Source: Lunatibacter salilacus | GTDB taxonomy: Bacteria > Bacteroidota > Bacteroidia > Cytophagales > Cyclobacteriaceae | Assembly (NCBI RefSeq): GCF_009797935.1 | Contig: NZ_VOLC01000012.1 | Coordinates: 68,128-132,127, forward strand | Direction of reading: 5' to 3' | DNA: 64,000 nt | Shown: piece by piece, positions 25,960 through 35,370 of the stretch | Numbering within the stretch: the first letter of the stretch is position 1 | How the letters are laid out: each line of letters opens with the position of its first letter | The notes under the pieces: generated by a model | What the model was told of the DNA's origin: nothing | Databases searched by the model: none | Seen by the model: the letters and a program-made list of their open reading frames with translations, nothing else | Made by a program: the position numbers and the translations under genes

Positions 25960-27546
25960 TTACTCCAACGTCGGATAACTAACCCCTAGTTGCTCCAGAT
26001 AGCTGTCGTATTTTGTCTCGTCGTAGTAGAATTTTTCGAGTTGGGGACGGTAGATTTCCATAAGCCGCTCGTTTAGGAATAGCGCCGGTTCATCGGTTTC
26101 GGCCATTATCGGGGTGTACTTGGTTTCCTTTGTCTGTACCTCCTCAAAGTATTTCTTCGCTTCAACAAGGATCTCCGGCTTTAACAATAGGTCGAATACG
26201 GTCAGTGCCTCTACTTTGGCTCCCGCCAGTACCCCCTTATGCGCAATAGGCGTCGCCATGGCAACGGCATTGGTCCAGTGGTGGCCTGGAAGATCCGGTG
26301 CGTTGGCCGGGTATCGGAGGACCACGGTGGGTACATTCCATGACACATCGGCAATATCATCCGATCCGCCTCCCATGGAGAAGGTCGCCGGTCCTCTAAG
26401 TTCGCTTATTTCCGTCAGCAGTCCCGTTTGGTTTTCACCTTTCTCCGGGTTGATATGTTTTTGAACGGCCTTCGCAAGTTGTTGGTCTGCCTCACTCCAT
26501 GTAGGCAAACCTACCTGTTCGATGTTTTTTTGTACTGTTTCCGCTATGGCCTTATTAAAGTGTCCGGGCCAGGAAGAGCCGATTATTTGGTGGCTGACCG
26601 TGGTGTTGGTCATCTTTGCGGCACCTTCAGCAATGCGTATGGCATCTTCTTGGAGGCTAAGGATTTTTTCATAAGTTCGTTCCCGTAGAAAGTACCATAC
26701 AGATGCAGTGCCAGGCACCACATTGGGCTGGTCGCCTCCGTCCATGATTACATAGTGGGAGCGTTGGGTGGGCTGTAGATGCTCCCGGTGGAAATTCCAT
26801 CCCACATTCATCAATTCCACGGCATCCAAGGCACTTCGCCCATTCCAAGCAGATGCGCCATGGGCGGTCTGTCCTTCAAAATCAAATTTCACGGATACAA
26901 GGCCGTTGTTTCCAGAATCCCCCCAAGAAACGCCCATATTGCTGCTGACATGGGTAAAGATGCAGGCGTCTGCCTCTTTGAATATCCCGGACCGGACCAT
27001 AAATGCCTTTCCGGCCAATTGTTCTTCGGCGATTCCCGGCCAAAGCATCAGTGTTCCTTGAATGCCTTCACGTTCCATAATGGTTTTCAGCGATAGGGCA
27101 GCGGCAATACTAAGCGGTACACCGGAATTGTGGCCTTCCCCATGGCCCGGTGCCCCTTTTACTAGGGGTTTATGATAGGCAACGCCTGGAGTTTGATTGG
27201 TGTTTGGAAGACCGTCAATATCTGATCCTATGGCAATAAACGGTCTTCCCGAACCCCATGTGGCCGTCCATGCTGTTGGCATGCCTGCCACGCCCCGCTC
27301 TACGGTAAAACCGTTTTCTTCGAGAATTCCGGAAAGGTATTTGGAGGTTTCATATTCCTGAAAACCCATCTCCGAAAAGCTAAATACCTTATCAACCATT
27401 ACCTGCACAAGCTTCTGCTGCTTGTCCACTTCTTCCAGCAATTCCTGCTTGAGACTGGCGATCTTGGCAGAGCGCATCTGGGAGAAGGAAAGGAAGGGAT
27501 TCCCAAGCAGGAATCCCATCAAAAAAACTAAACTGATTCTATTCAT
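25960..27546 (-). CDS. M20-family peptidase/amidohydrolase (AbgB-like), secreted
   Basis: A 528-residue metallo-amidohydrolase of the M20D type, closest in character to p-aminobenzoyl-glutamate hydrolase subunit B. I start it at the ATG at 27546 because this gives a clean signal peptide (MNRISLVFLMGFLLG...FSQ); the frame is open 14 codons further. Metal ligands are expected in GSDIDGLP, GHGEGHNSG, the IAEEQL glutamate pair and PGHHWTN. The gene lies 11 bp downstream of the metalloprotease gene in a susC-susD-protease-peptidase order. It probably cleaves small peptides or acyl-amino acids in the periplasm. The exact substrate is unknown. Confidence 0.88.
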   Translation of the reverse strand: MNRISLVFLMGFLLGNPFLSFSQMRSAKIASLKQELLEEVDKQQKLVQVMVDKVFSFSEMGFQEYETSKYLSGILEENGFTVERGVAGMPTAWTATWGSGRPFIAIGSDIDGLPNTNQTPGVAYHKPLVKGAPGHGEGHNSGVPLSIAAALSLKTIMEREGIQGTLMLWPGIAEEQLAGKAFMVRSGIFKEADACIFTHVSSNMGVSWGDSGNNGLVSVKFDFEGQTAHGASAWNGRSALDAVELMNVGWNFHREHLQPTQRSHYVIMDGGDQPNVVPGTASVWYFLRERTYEKILSLQEDAIRIAEGAAKMTNTTVSHQIIGSSWPGHFNKAIAETVQKNIEQVGLPTWSEADQQLAKAVQKHINPEKGENQTGLLTEISELRGPATFSMGGGSDDIADVSWNVPTVVLRYPANAPDLPGHHWTNAVAMATPIAHKGVLAGAKVEALTVFDLLLKPEILVEAKKYFEEVQTKETKYTPIMAETDEPALFLNERLMEIYRPQLEKFYYDETKYDSYLEQLGVSYPTLE

Positions 27547-27557
27547 TGTTAGTTGGT

Positions 27558-30062
27558 TTAATATCCGTTTCCATGGTCGTGACTGCATACTGGTTCCAGC
27601 CAGTTTTGCCCCGTGCTACCTATGGGTGCTCCCGCAGGCGCTTCCAGGGGAGTTAGAAGCGTTACCGTTTCCTGTGGATTGCTCTCAAAGCCTTCCAACA
27701 ACGCATGGCAGTAATGGTAATGCGCTTTTTGGTAGACGCTGCTTGGGTTTTGAATGGCAATCCAGTTTTTGATCTCAGCCGTTTTGAGCAAAGCAACAGC
27801 TCTTGCTTGCGAAGACGCATTTTTATTCGTTGATAGCACAATCAGATGCTGAAGGGCCAGTTTGGCCACGACACGTTGTACTTCCCCTTCGTATCCATTC
27901 TTGACCGGACTTTTCCAAGTTGTAGCTATCAGTTGATCCAGCACAGCCTCCAAACTTGGCAGTGAGCTATCCAGTGCATGCTGCGTCACAAGCCTAGAAG
28001 CACGCTCCGGGTTCAATAATAGACTGATGGTCAGGTTGGCGGCAATTTCTGCGGGAGAAAGCGGATCGAATACCAATCCTGTATTCCGGTTAAAGGATTC
28101 CCGTGGATTTGCCGGAAAGCCATAAGGTCTGGGCGGGATCAAAGAAGTGATATTCTTTGGCAATACCAGCACCTCGGGTTTGAGTGTATTTAGCAGGGAT
28201 TGAAGTGCTTTGGTTTGGGCCGCCGCAGGTACGGGAGTGATAGGCTCACCCGCCTCGCCGCGAAGCATATACGTATAGGAAGCACCCGCCACTACTTTTA
28301 CAGCAGCCTCTACCTGATAGCGGTGAAACATATACATGGGAACCAAGACCTCTTCCAAGTTAGCCATGGGGGTACCCACGGGGATTTTTTTCTCGGAGAA
28401 GTTGTCCAATACAATTTTCCGCACTTTCATGGTGTGGTCCAGTTCTTCGACCGCATCCGCGCCATTGTCCCACAAGTGGTTTTCAGGGTGGGCGCTTCCC
28501 GGAGGACGTGCATCTTGGTCGGAGAGAAATTTCATGCCTTTCGCCTGATAGTCTTTGACCAGTTTGTCGATTTCCTCCATCTCATCGGATCCTTCGGGGA
28601 AGGTAGCGTAAGCGATTTTGATGGCTACTTTATCCCAGGCACCTATTCCCTCCGGATAGGCATCGGAGATGTCAATGGTGTTACTGGCAGTAAGTTTTAC
28701 GGTAGGGTGGGGGTAATCCATGACAGAGGCCCTTTCGAAAGTACTAGCTATATAATTGTGGGGTAATCCCAAGGTATGGCCGACTTCATGGGCGGCTAGT
28801 TGTCTCATACGCGCCAAGGACATGTCCATCATAGCCGGATTTTCATCCGTTCCCTCATATTCTCCTACTAGACCTTGGGCTAGGAGGTAATCCTGTCTTA
28901 CCCGAAGGGAGCCCAAGGTTACTTTTCCCTTGATAATTTCCCCAGTTCTTGGGTCAGTGACACCCCCGCCATAGGACCATCCTCTGGAGGATCGGTGAAC
29001 CCATTGTACTAGATGGTAGCGGATATCCATGGGATCGGCATCTTCCGGCAATAATTTAACCTCAAACGCATTTTTAAATCCAGCTTCTTCAAAGGCTTCG
29101 GCCCACCATTTGGTGCCATCCATTAGCGCTGTGCGTATGGGTTCCGGTGTTCCCGGATCGATGTAATAGACGATGGGTTCCACCACTTCACTGACAGCGG
29201 CATTTGGATCCTTTTTTTCCAATCGGTGTCTTCGTATATAGCGCTTGGTAATGGATTCATTGACAGGAGAGGCATAATCATAGAAGCTGACCGAATTGAT
29301 ACCTGCCCTCGGATCAAAGGCCCTAGGTACGTAGTTATCGTCTGGGAGCTCCACAAAAGAATGGTGCATTCGTAGCGTGACTGCTCCAGTTGACGGGGCC
29401 ACTTCCCTCAGGTATGGTCCAGCCTGGTCCCCGGTAAGGGTGATGGTAGCTTCTATTTCCGTGTTTTTGGGGAAACTTTTGGTCCTTGGCAGGTAAATAG
29501 CACTTCGGGATAAGTCCAGTTTATAAGTGCCCTGCCGGGTGCGGCTGATAGCTGCCGCGGCACCGGCTGCATCCTGAAGGAAAAAGCCGGTTCCATCGAC
29601 CAAAACACTTCCACCTTCCTCGGCACTGATTTCAAATCCCCAATGCACCGATTTGGCAAAGGATTCTTCCACAGCCTTTTTTTCGAGTACATTATCCGTA
29701 AGCGCTCTATACCCGTAATTGGGTTCGATCATCAGGATTTTATTTCCGGACCGCTCGAAGGCTACTACGTGGGAGGGAAGTATGCGGCCCCGGTCCAAGC
29801 CGATGTCATTGGATCCAAGCCCGGCAGCGAGGGAAGGATAATAGAGGATTTCTTTGTCCAGTTCACTGATCTCCATCCAGATTTTCCCTTTTTTGGCATC
29901 CCAATAAAGGGTGATAAAGCCGGGCATTTTTTCCATACCCTCGGTCAATGAGGCTATTGTTGGGCTGTTTTGGGCGTTAGCTATGCCAATACCTCCTCCC
30001 GGGTGGGAGGAGGCCATCAGCAAGCATAAACCACAAATTAAACTACTGATTGTTTTTTTCAT
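27558..30062 (-). CDS. Zinc-dependent metzincin protease (DUF5117/DUF5118 type), secreted
   Basis: An 834-residue exported metalloprotease with an N-terminal signal peptide (to about residue 30). The metzincin motif H425-E426-VGH429-TLGLPH435 supplies three zinc ligands and the catalytic Glu, with a Met-turn in SVMDYPHP about 20 residues later. The layout fits the large Bacteroidota family with DUF5118, DUF5117 and a met-zincin domain in that order. It is followed after 11 bp by the M20 peptidase gene and preceded by susCD, so protein breakdown coupled to import is likely. Confidence 0.9.
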   Translation of the reverse strand: MKKTISSLICGLCLLMASSHPGGGIGIANAQNSPTIASLTEGMEKMPGFITLYWDAKKGKIWMEISELDKEILYYPSLAAGLGSNDIGLDRGRILPSHVVAFERSGNKILMIEPNYGYRALTDNVLEKKAVEESFAKSVHWGFEISAEEGGSVLVDGTGFFLQDAAGAAAAISRTRQGTYKLDLSRSAIYLPRTKSFPKNTEIEATITLTGDQAGPYLREVAPSTGAVTLRMHHSFVELPDDNYVPRAFDPRAGINSVSFYDYASPVNESITKRYIRRHRLEKKDPNAAVSEVVEPIVYYIDPGTPEPIRTALMDGTKWWAEAFEEAGFKNAFEVKLLPEDADPMDIRYHLVQWVHRSSRGWSYGGGVTDPRTGEIIKGKVTLGSLRVRQDYLLAQGLVGEYEGTDENPAMMDMSLARMRQLAAHEVGHTLGLPHNYIASTFERASVMDYPHPTVKLTASNTIDISDAYPEGIGAWDKVAIKIAYATFPEGSDEMEEIDKLVKDYQAKGMKFLSDQDARPPGSAHPENHLWDNGADAVEELDHTMKVRKIVLDNFSEKKIPVGTPMANLEEVLVPMYMFHRYQVEAAVKVVAGASYTYMLRGEAGEPITPVPAAAQTKALQSLLNTLKPEVLVLPKNITSLIPPRPYGFPANPRESFNRNTGLVFDPLSPAEIAANLTISLLLNPERASRLVTQHALDSSLPSLEAVLDQLIATTWKSPVKNGYEGEVQRVVAKLALQHLIVLSTNKNASSQARAVALLKTAEIKNWIAIQNPSSVYQKAHYHYCHALLEGFESNPQETVTLLTPLEAPAGAPIGSTGQNWLEPVCSHDHGNGY

Positions 30063-30285
30063 GTGTATATAATTGTTTTTCAGTTGTCACATGGAATCTC
30101 GCATGGCGGATAGTCATCCCAGTTTGTGTCGCTTGCGTCATGCTCGATTTCATCTGTATATATTTTTTTAATTGGTCGGATAGCCTGTCCCGAATTTATT
30201 CGGGAGAATCTCGCATGATTGATAATCATCCCTCAATATGACGATTTCCACCATGCTCGATTTCATAAGTTGGTTGACGTTTTAA
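30063..30285. repeat. Intercistronic repeat pair and hairpin between susD and the metalloprotease gene
   Basis: A segment of about 60 bp is repeated directly at 30095-30153 and 30207-30266 (AATCTCGCATG, ATCATCCC or GTCATCCC, then ATGCTCGATTTCAT). Between the copies lies a near-perfect palindrome, TCCCGAAT/ATTCGGGA at 30188-30205. The region interrupts an otherwise co-oriented gene set and could reduce or end transcription past susD. Confidence 0.65.
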
Positions 30286-31740
30286 TCAATTCATTAAGGC
30301 TTTGTTATTCAAGATCTCCAAGTTAGGCATTGGAAAGGTATATTCCGTCTGGTTTGGGGTAATGGCAGGGGCAAAAAGGCTGCTACTTCCCTTGGCAGGT
30401 ATGGTTTCCATTTTTCGCAGCAAATCATTTGAGCGGAAACCTTCTCCAATTAGTTCAATCCTACGTTCGGTAAGAATGCTTTCCACAAGCGCATCGGCAG
30501 AAGAAACTGCGGAAGCCGGGAAGGAATAGTCAGGGTCTGACCTTTGCCGAACCTCTTCCAATAAGGCAAACGCTTTGGGAAGATCACCAGTAAGTGCCGC
30601 TGCTTCGGCGTAATTTAGAAGTACTTCCGCATAGCGGATCACAGGCACGAAATCCAAGAAAGGAGCTGGTTTGGCGTATTTGGTCATAAAATACCTTCCG
30701 TTGTTTACCCGGAACATTCCTTTTCTGGCATCTTCGGATCTCCATTCCGGGTTACCCCAGATTCCCTCTTGATTCATATAATATTCCGCACTGATATTAT
30801 AAATAAATCCAAGAGAACTCTGACCCGTTGCACTGCTTAGTTCGGTCATGGGCATGGAAAAGATTGATTCGGCAGAGGTGTAATTGGTTCTGAAGACCTC
30901 CATTACATCTCCATGCAATTCATGGGCTACTCCGGATGGAGCACTAAAAGGGGAGCTTTCAGAAACGATTTTTTGCGCCTCCGAAATAACGTTGGCATAG
31001 TCACCCATAGTCAGATAAACCCTGGTTTTTAGTGCGATAGCCGTATTTTTATGTGCTCGTGTGGTATTTAGTAGCGGAGACGGCCGCGTTTCGGGCAAGC
31101 CTGCTTCCGCCTCGTTTAAGTCGATAAGTATCTGTGCATATACCTGAGCAACCGTACTTCTGGCCAAATCATTATTTTCCGTGTCTGTTTCAGATTGGAG
31201 TCGAAGTGGTAACCCTGGGGAGGCTCCCTGATCTTCAGTAAAAGGTCTGGCATACAAGGTTATCAAAGCAAAATAACTTAAGGCACGGACAAATTTAGCT
31301 TCCGCAATATATTGGTTTTCCAGCTCTTCCGAAACAACCCCCGAGTTCGCACGTATCCCCTCAATAAAGAAATTTGCGGAATTGATGGTGGCATAGGCAT
31401 CTCTCCAAAGTATTTCCACTTCGTTGGAATTGGAGTTAACCGTATGACTCCATGTATCGTATCCTGTGAAGATATTGTTGGTCACGTTTACGAAATCCTC
31501 TCCCCGGAAGTCTCCGTACATGACATACCTTCCACCATAAAAATAGTTGGCTTTTAATCCGTTGTAAACCCCATTTACCAATCCAAGTACCCTTTCTGGG
31601 GTGTCAAAGATATTTGCCTCTGTCAGATTGGTCTGAGGGGTTGGGTATAGTAGCTCGTCCTCGTTGCATGCGCTAAAGGCCAGGAAAAGCCCAATTAGAC
31701 ACAGCAGTATATTTTTGTTGATTAATTTTTTCATGTTCAT
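30286..31740 (-). CDS. SusD/RagB family outer-membrane lipoprotein
   Basis: A 484-residue substrate-binding lipoprotein that caps the SusC pore. The signal peptide ends in a lipobox (AFSAC, lipidated C25). The helical TPR-like body includes the family segments EAKFVRALSYFALI and, near the C-terminus, ILTERRIELIGEGFRSNDLLR. It starts 14 bp after susC. A second ATG lies two codons downstream and is equally plausible. Given the protease and peptidase genes that follow, peptides rather than glycans are the probable cargo (inference). Confidence 0.92.
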   Translation of the reverse strand: MNMKKLINKNILLCLIGLFLAFSACNEDELLYPTPQTNLTEANIFDTPERVLGLVNGVYNGLKANYFYGGRYVMYGDFRGEDFVNVTNNIFTGYDTWSHTVNSNSNEVEILWRDAYATINSANFFIEGIRANSGVVSEELENQYIAEAKFVRALSYFALITLYARPFTEDQGASPGLPLRLQSETDTENNDLARSTVAQVYAQILIDLNEAEAGLPETRPSPLLNTTRAHKNTAIALKTRVYLTMGDYANVISEAQKIVSESSPFSAPSGVAHELHGDVMEVFRTNYTSAESIFSMPMTELSSATGQSSLGFIYNISAEYYMNQEGIWGNPEWRSEDARKGMFRVNNGRYFMTKYAKPAPFLDFVPVIRYAEVLLNYAEAAALTGDLPKAFALLEEVRQRSDPDYSFPASAVSSADALVESILTERRIELIGEGFRSNDLLRKMETIPAKGSSSLFAPAITPNQTEYTFPMPNLEILNNKALMN

Positions 31741-31754
31741 CTTAAGGTAATGTT

Positions 31755-34700
31755 TTAAAATCCAATATTGATTCCCATAGTGAATGTCCGTCCCTGTGGT
31801 ACGGAGTTTTTCTCTACTCCCGGGGAAATATTGGAGTTTCCGTTGGATGATATTTCAGGATCTGTACCGGTATATTTGGTCCATACAAAAGCGTTGAATA
31901 CCTGAGTATAGACTCTTACTGATGATAATTTTAACTTACTTAAAATCGGAGCGGGAAGACGGTAGCCTATAGAAGCCGTTTGAAGCCGCATGAAGTCTGC
32001 TTTTTCAGCATTTGCAGAAATTGGCCATGAAGATCCGTTTGACAGCAAATCTCCATACACTACCCGTGGCATATCAGTTACCTGTCCGGGTGTAGTCCAT
32101 CTTTCCAATACCACGGTGGAATTGTTCCAAAAACGCTGATCTCTCCAAGTCCCACGGGAACCATTCATTACATAATTGCCTCCAGAGTAAGTGAGGAGTA
32201 TGTTTACATCAAAATTACCAAAGCTGAAATTTTGATCCAGTCCACCATACCATTTTGGAAGTGCGTTGCCTATCAGGTCAAAATCATTTCCGGTAATAGG
32301 GTCCGCAGCCGAACCGTCAAGATAGGTCCATCGGCTCTCCCCGGGGCGGGATACATGGCTATATTGCACCCGCTCTCCTGCTGCATTTACAAATACCCTC
32401 AGTCCGGTTTCCGGATTTACGCCATCCGTGATGGCACCATATAAGCTGCCTACGGAATAGCCTACTCGCGTAATATTGGTTGTTTCTGCAGATCCACTGG
32501 TAACACCCACAATATCCCCTCCGGCTAGCTCGGTAACTTTATTGTTCATATTGGTATAATTCAGCGTAGCGGACCATTGGAAATTCCCGTTATTGACTAA
32601 ATTGGAAGTTAGGGCGACCTCTAGTCCCCGATTGTACATTGAGCCTACATTGCTGAGGATACTTCCTCCCGGAATCCCCTTGGACGGTGCCTGAGGCACT
32701 CCTAATATAAGTCCATTCACATTATTGTAAAAATAGGTCATATCCAGTTGGAATCGATCATTCAAAAACCCAATGTCTGCTCCAATGTTGGTCTGTTCAC
32801 TTGTTTCCCAGCCAAGATTTGGGTTTCCAGCCTGTCCGAAAGTCCAAGTCGGGGCATTGCCATAGAGAGAAGCGTCAAACAAAACTAAGGAACCAAATGC
32901 ATTCGATAGGTTACCGTTTCCCACTACTCCCCAGCTTCCCCGCAGTTTGACGGAGGTTATAAAGTCTGCTACCGTTGAGTTGGCATAGAAATCTTCCTGG
33001 GATAGTTCCCAGCCTGCGGAAACGCCACCGAATAAACCGTACTTGGTGTCAGCTCCCAGGGCGGAGTTCCCGTCCCTTCTCACGTTCATGGTGACAAAGT
33101 ATTTTTTGTCAAAATCATAGCTAAACCTGGAGAACTGGGAGATATAGGAGAACTCATCAATAAAGTTTCCTACAGGATTAATATTTCCGTAATTGCCCTG
33201 AAAGTTGGTGAAGAAATCATCGGAACTGTTTGAACGGTTGGCACCCCATGCTGAATTATTGAAGCTTTGGGCGTCATATCCGACCAATAAGGATAAGTTG
33301 TGTCGGTTGTTGAAGGATTTCTGGTAAGCTGCTGTGGAAACAAAATTCCAGTTATCCCTTAATCCGGTGACATTGATTGCCTGCCCTCCTGGAGAAAATC
33401 CTGGTCCGTGCAGGGAGTTGTTGAACGTCAGGTTTTCCGTTCTAAGACGGTCCACGGAATATCCCATGGTAAGCGTTAGTCCTTCGATAGGCGTGGCGGT
33501 TAGATTGAAATTGGCAATGATCCGGTCATTTTCGGAATCGTATCTATCCAGCTCCAACAGCGGCAAGGGGTGGTAAAAGTTACTCGCCACATTGTTATTA
33601 CTCATACCCATTCGGGCACCTGCTGATATATTGTAGGAGCCGTCTTCGTTATATGCCGGCACGTTGGGGGCCGTCAACCAAGCCAATCTAGCCGCACCGA
33701 CAAGACCAAAAGCATTTCCCTGTAAAGAGCCTGTGGCTGGTGAAGCGTTCATGGTGTTGTTGTAGTTGGCATTTCCGGTGAATTTCAGCCAATCGTTGAT
33801 TTTGTGATCCACATTAAACCGGACAGCCTTCCGCTCGAATGAATTACCTACCAAAATGCCTTCCTGCTTGCTGTAGTTGGTGGAAAAGAAATAGGTTGTC
33901 GTTTCCGATCCGCCTGAAATATTCAAGCTGTGGTTTTGTGAGACGCCTGTCTGATACACATGGTCATACCAATCCGTATCTACTAAACTTCCGTCTGCAT
34001 TATATGAGGGAAAGAACAACTCAGAAGCGACGTTCTCATTGCTCTCGTTTCCCCCCATGATTTTTGCGTTCAGCACAGCCTCATTTTTGATCATCATAAA
34101 TTGCTCCGCATTGAGCATGGTAGGGAGCCGGACGGCATTAGTGACTCCGCCCCAACCTTCGTAATTTACTCTTGCTTTTCCAGCCTTTCCACGCTTGGTA
34201 GTAATTAGCAAGACACCAGCCGCCGCCCTCGAACCATAAATAGATGTGGACGCGGCATCCTTCAAGATGTCAATGGATTCAATATCCGCTGGATTGATAT
34301 CTCCAAGTGGGTTGTTGGCGACGTTCGCATTGCCGGATACGTTGCCTGTATTAATAGGAATACCGTCTACGACAATAAGCGGGTAGGAGCTTAGGGAAAT
34401 CGAATTGATGCCCCGGATTCGGATGACGGGCGGGTTGTTCAATACACCGTTTGGTTGGGAAATATTAACCCCAGTGGCTCGTCCGGCCATACCCTGATCA
34501 AAGCTCTGAACTGGCAAATCTTTCAATTTATCTCCTCCGACGGAGGCCGCGGATCCGGTAAATTCCCTTTTGGATTGGGTACCATAGCCGATCACAATTA
34601 CTTCCTCCAGGGTAGAGTCAGGCTCCAGGGATATGCTAATTAAGCTTTGATTGCCAACAGTAACGTCCTTGGTTTTAAATCCAAGATAGCTTATCCGGAT

Positions 34701-35000
34701 GGTTGCGCCTGTCGGCGCATTGATGCTGAACTTGCCGTCTATATCGGTAGCAACTCCATTTGTAGTACCAACTACCATTACCGAAGCGCCAATGAGCGGT
34801 TCCCCAGAATCACCATCCAGGACAGTTCCTGTTACATCTACATCTTCAAAGGAAGCTGTTTCGTATGATTCAGATAGTTTTGGTAGTGAGCGTGAAGGGT
34901 TGTTGGCAAATAGGGCATGCGAGCAGTAAAAACTTGCGGTGATACCAAGAAATAACTGCCTACATAACCACTTTGACGTGGTTTGTAACTTTTTTTTCAT
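31755..35000 (-). CDS. SusC/RagA family TonB-dependent outer-membrane transporter
   Basis: A 1081-residue TonB-linked transporter. After the signal peptide comes a CarboxypepD-reg-like domain (about 54-125: VTGTVLDGDSGEPLIGASV), then the EEVIVIGYGTQ segment, a plug with the RGINSI motif, and a 22-stranded barrel ending in a terminal Phe (GINIGF). It lacks the STN domain found in the other two SusC proteins here, which fits the absence of a local sigma/FecR pair. Co-oriented with susD, protease and M20 peptidase genes, it probably imports peptides. Confidence 0.93.
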   Translation of the reverse strand: MKKKLQTTSKWLCRQLFLGITASFYCSHALFANNPSRSLPKLSESYETASFEDVDVTGTVLDGDSGEPLIGASVMVVGTTNGVATDIDGKFSINAPTGATIRISYLGFKTKDVTVGNQSLISISLEPDSTLEEVIVIGYGTQSKREFTGSAASVGGDKLKDLPVQSFDQGMAGRATGVNISQPNGVLNNPPVIRIRGINSISLSSYPLIVVDGIPINTGNVSGNANVANNPLGDINPADIESIDILKDAASTSIYGSRAAAGVLLITTKRGKAGKARVNYEGWGGVTNAVRLPTMLNAEQFMMIKNEAVLNAKIMGGNESNENVASELFFPSYNADGSLVDTDWYDHVYQTGVSQNHSLNISGGSETTTYFFSTNYSKQEGILVGNSFERKAVRFNVDHKINDWLKFTGNANYNNTMNASPATGSLQGNAFGLVGAARLAWLTAPNVPAYNEDGSYNISAGARMGMSNNNVASNFYHPLPLLELDRYDSENDRIIANFNLTATPIEGLTLTMGYSVDRLRTENLTFNNSLHGPGFSPGGQAINVTGLRDNWNFVSTAAYQKSFNNRHNLSLLVGYDAQSFNNSAWGANRSNSSDDFFTNFQGNYGNINPVGNFIDEFSYISQFSRFSYDFDKKYFVTMNVRRDGNSALGADTKYGLFGGVSAGWELSQEDFYANSTVADFITSVKLRGSWGVVGNGNLSNAFGSLVLFDASLYGNAPTWTFGQAGNPNLGWETSEQTNIGADIGFLNDRFQLDMTYFYNNVNGLILGVPQAPSKGIPGGSILSNVGSMYNRGLEVALTSNLVNNGNFQWSATLNYTNMNNKVTELAGGDIVGVTSGSAETTNITRVGYSVGSLYGAITDGVNPETGLRVFVNAAGERVQYSHVSRPGESRWTYLDGSAADPITGNDFDLIGNALPKWYGGLDQNFSFGNFDVNILLTYSGGNYVMNGSRGTWRDQRFWNNSTVVLERWTTPGQVTDMPRVVYGDLLSNGSSWPISANAEKADFMRLQTASIGYRLPAPILSKLKLSSVRVYTQVFNAFVWTKYTGTDPEISSNGNSNISPGVEKNSVPQGRTFTMGINIGF

Positions 35001-35046
35001 AACTTTAATCGGTTTTAGTTTTACACAACTATTACTGTTTCAATAC

Positions 35047-35088
35047 AAAGAGATCCTAGGGGCCTAATCCGGGGTCTCTTTTTTTTTG
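35047..35088 (+). terminator. Terminator-shaped hairpin antisense to the susC leader
   Basis: On the plus strand AAAGAGATCCT (35047-35057) pairs with GGGGTCTCTTT (35071-35081, with G-T wobbles) and is followed by a T-run. The hairpin lies 47 bp upstream of the susC start, which is on the minus strand. It would therefore terminate plus-strand (antisense) transcripts, or act as a leader structure in the susC mRNA. Confidence 0.6.
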
Positions 35089-35370
35089 TTATTTTTGGGT
35101 AAACGAAGCAGGAATAAATTGGCAGATTTTGATTGATTGATTGATTCTTTCGTGAACGAACTCCTTATAGTGTATCAAGAATAGAGGATTTCAATAGACC
35201 TGATTGTGGGCATATTGCCTCATCTGCTGCGTGTAGCTTCAATCCATGGTTTAAATTTAAACCAATAATTTATTAAAAACATAAAAAAATAAGAAAATAG
35301 ATAAAAATAATATCTATAAAAATGCTTTTATGTTAGATATAATGAAAATGTAATTAAAAAATGAGCTAGG
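35089..35370. other. AT-rich upstream region of susC, no gene seen
   Basis: No gene is supported between the hairpin and the oxidase gene. The stretch is AT-rich, with a TTGATTGATTGATTG-like run near 35130 and poly-A/T tracts near 35275-35360. It should hold the promoter of the minus-strand susC operon, but no element could be assigned with confidence. Confidence 0.5.

Noticed and set aside
28200-28766. 188-codon plus-strand frame
   Set aside because: It lies wholly inside the metalloprotease gene on the opposite strand and encodes nothing recognisable.
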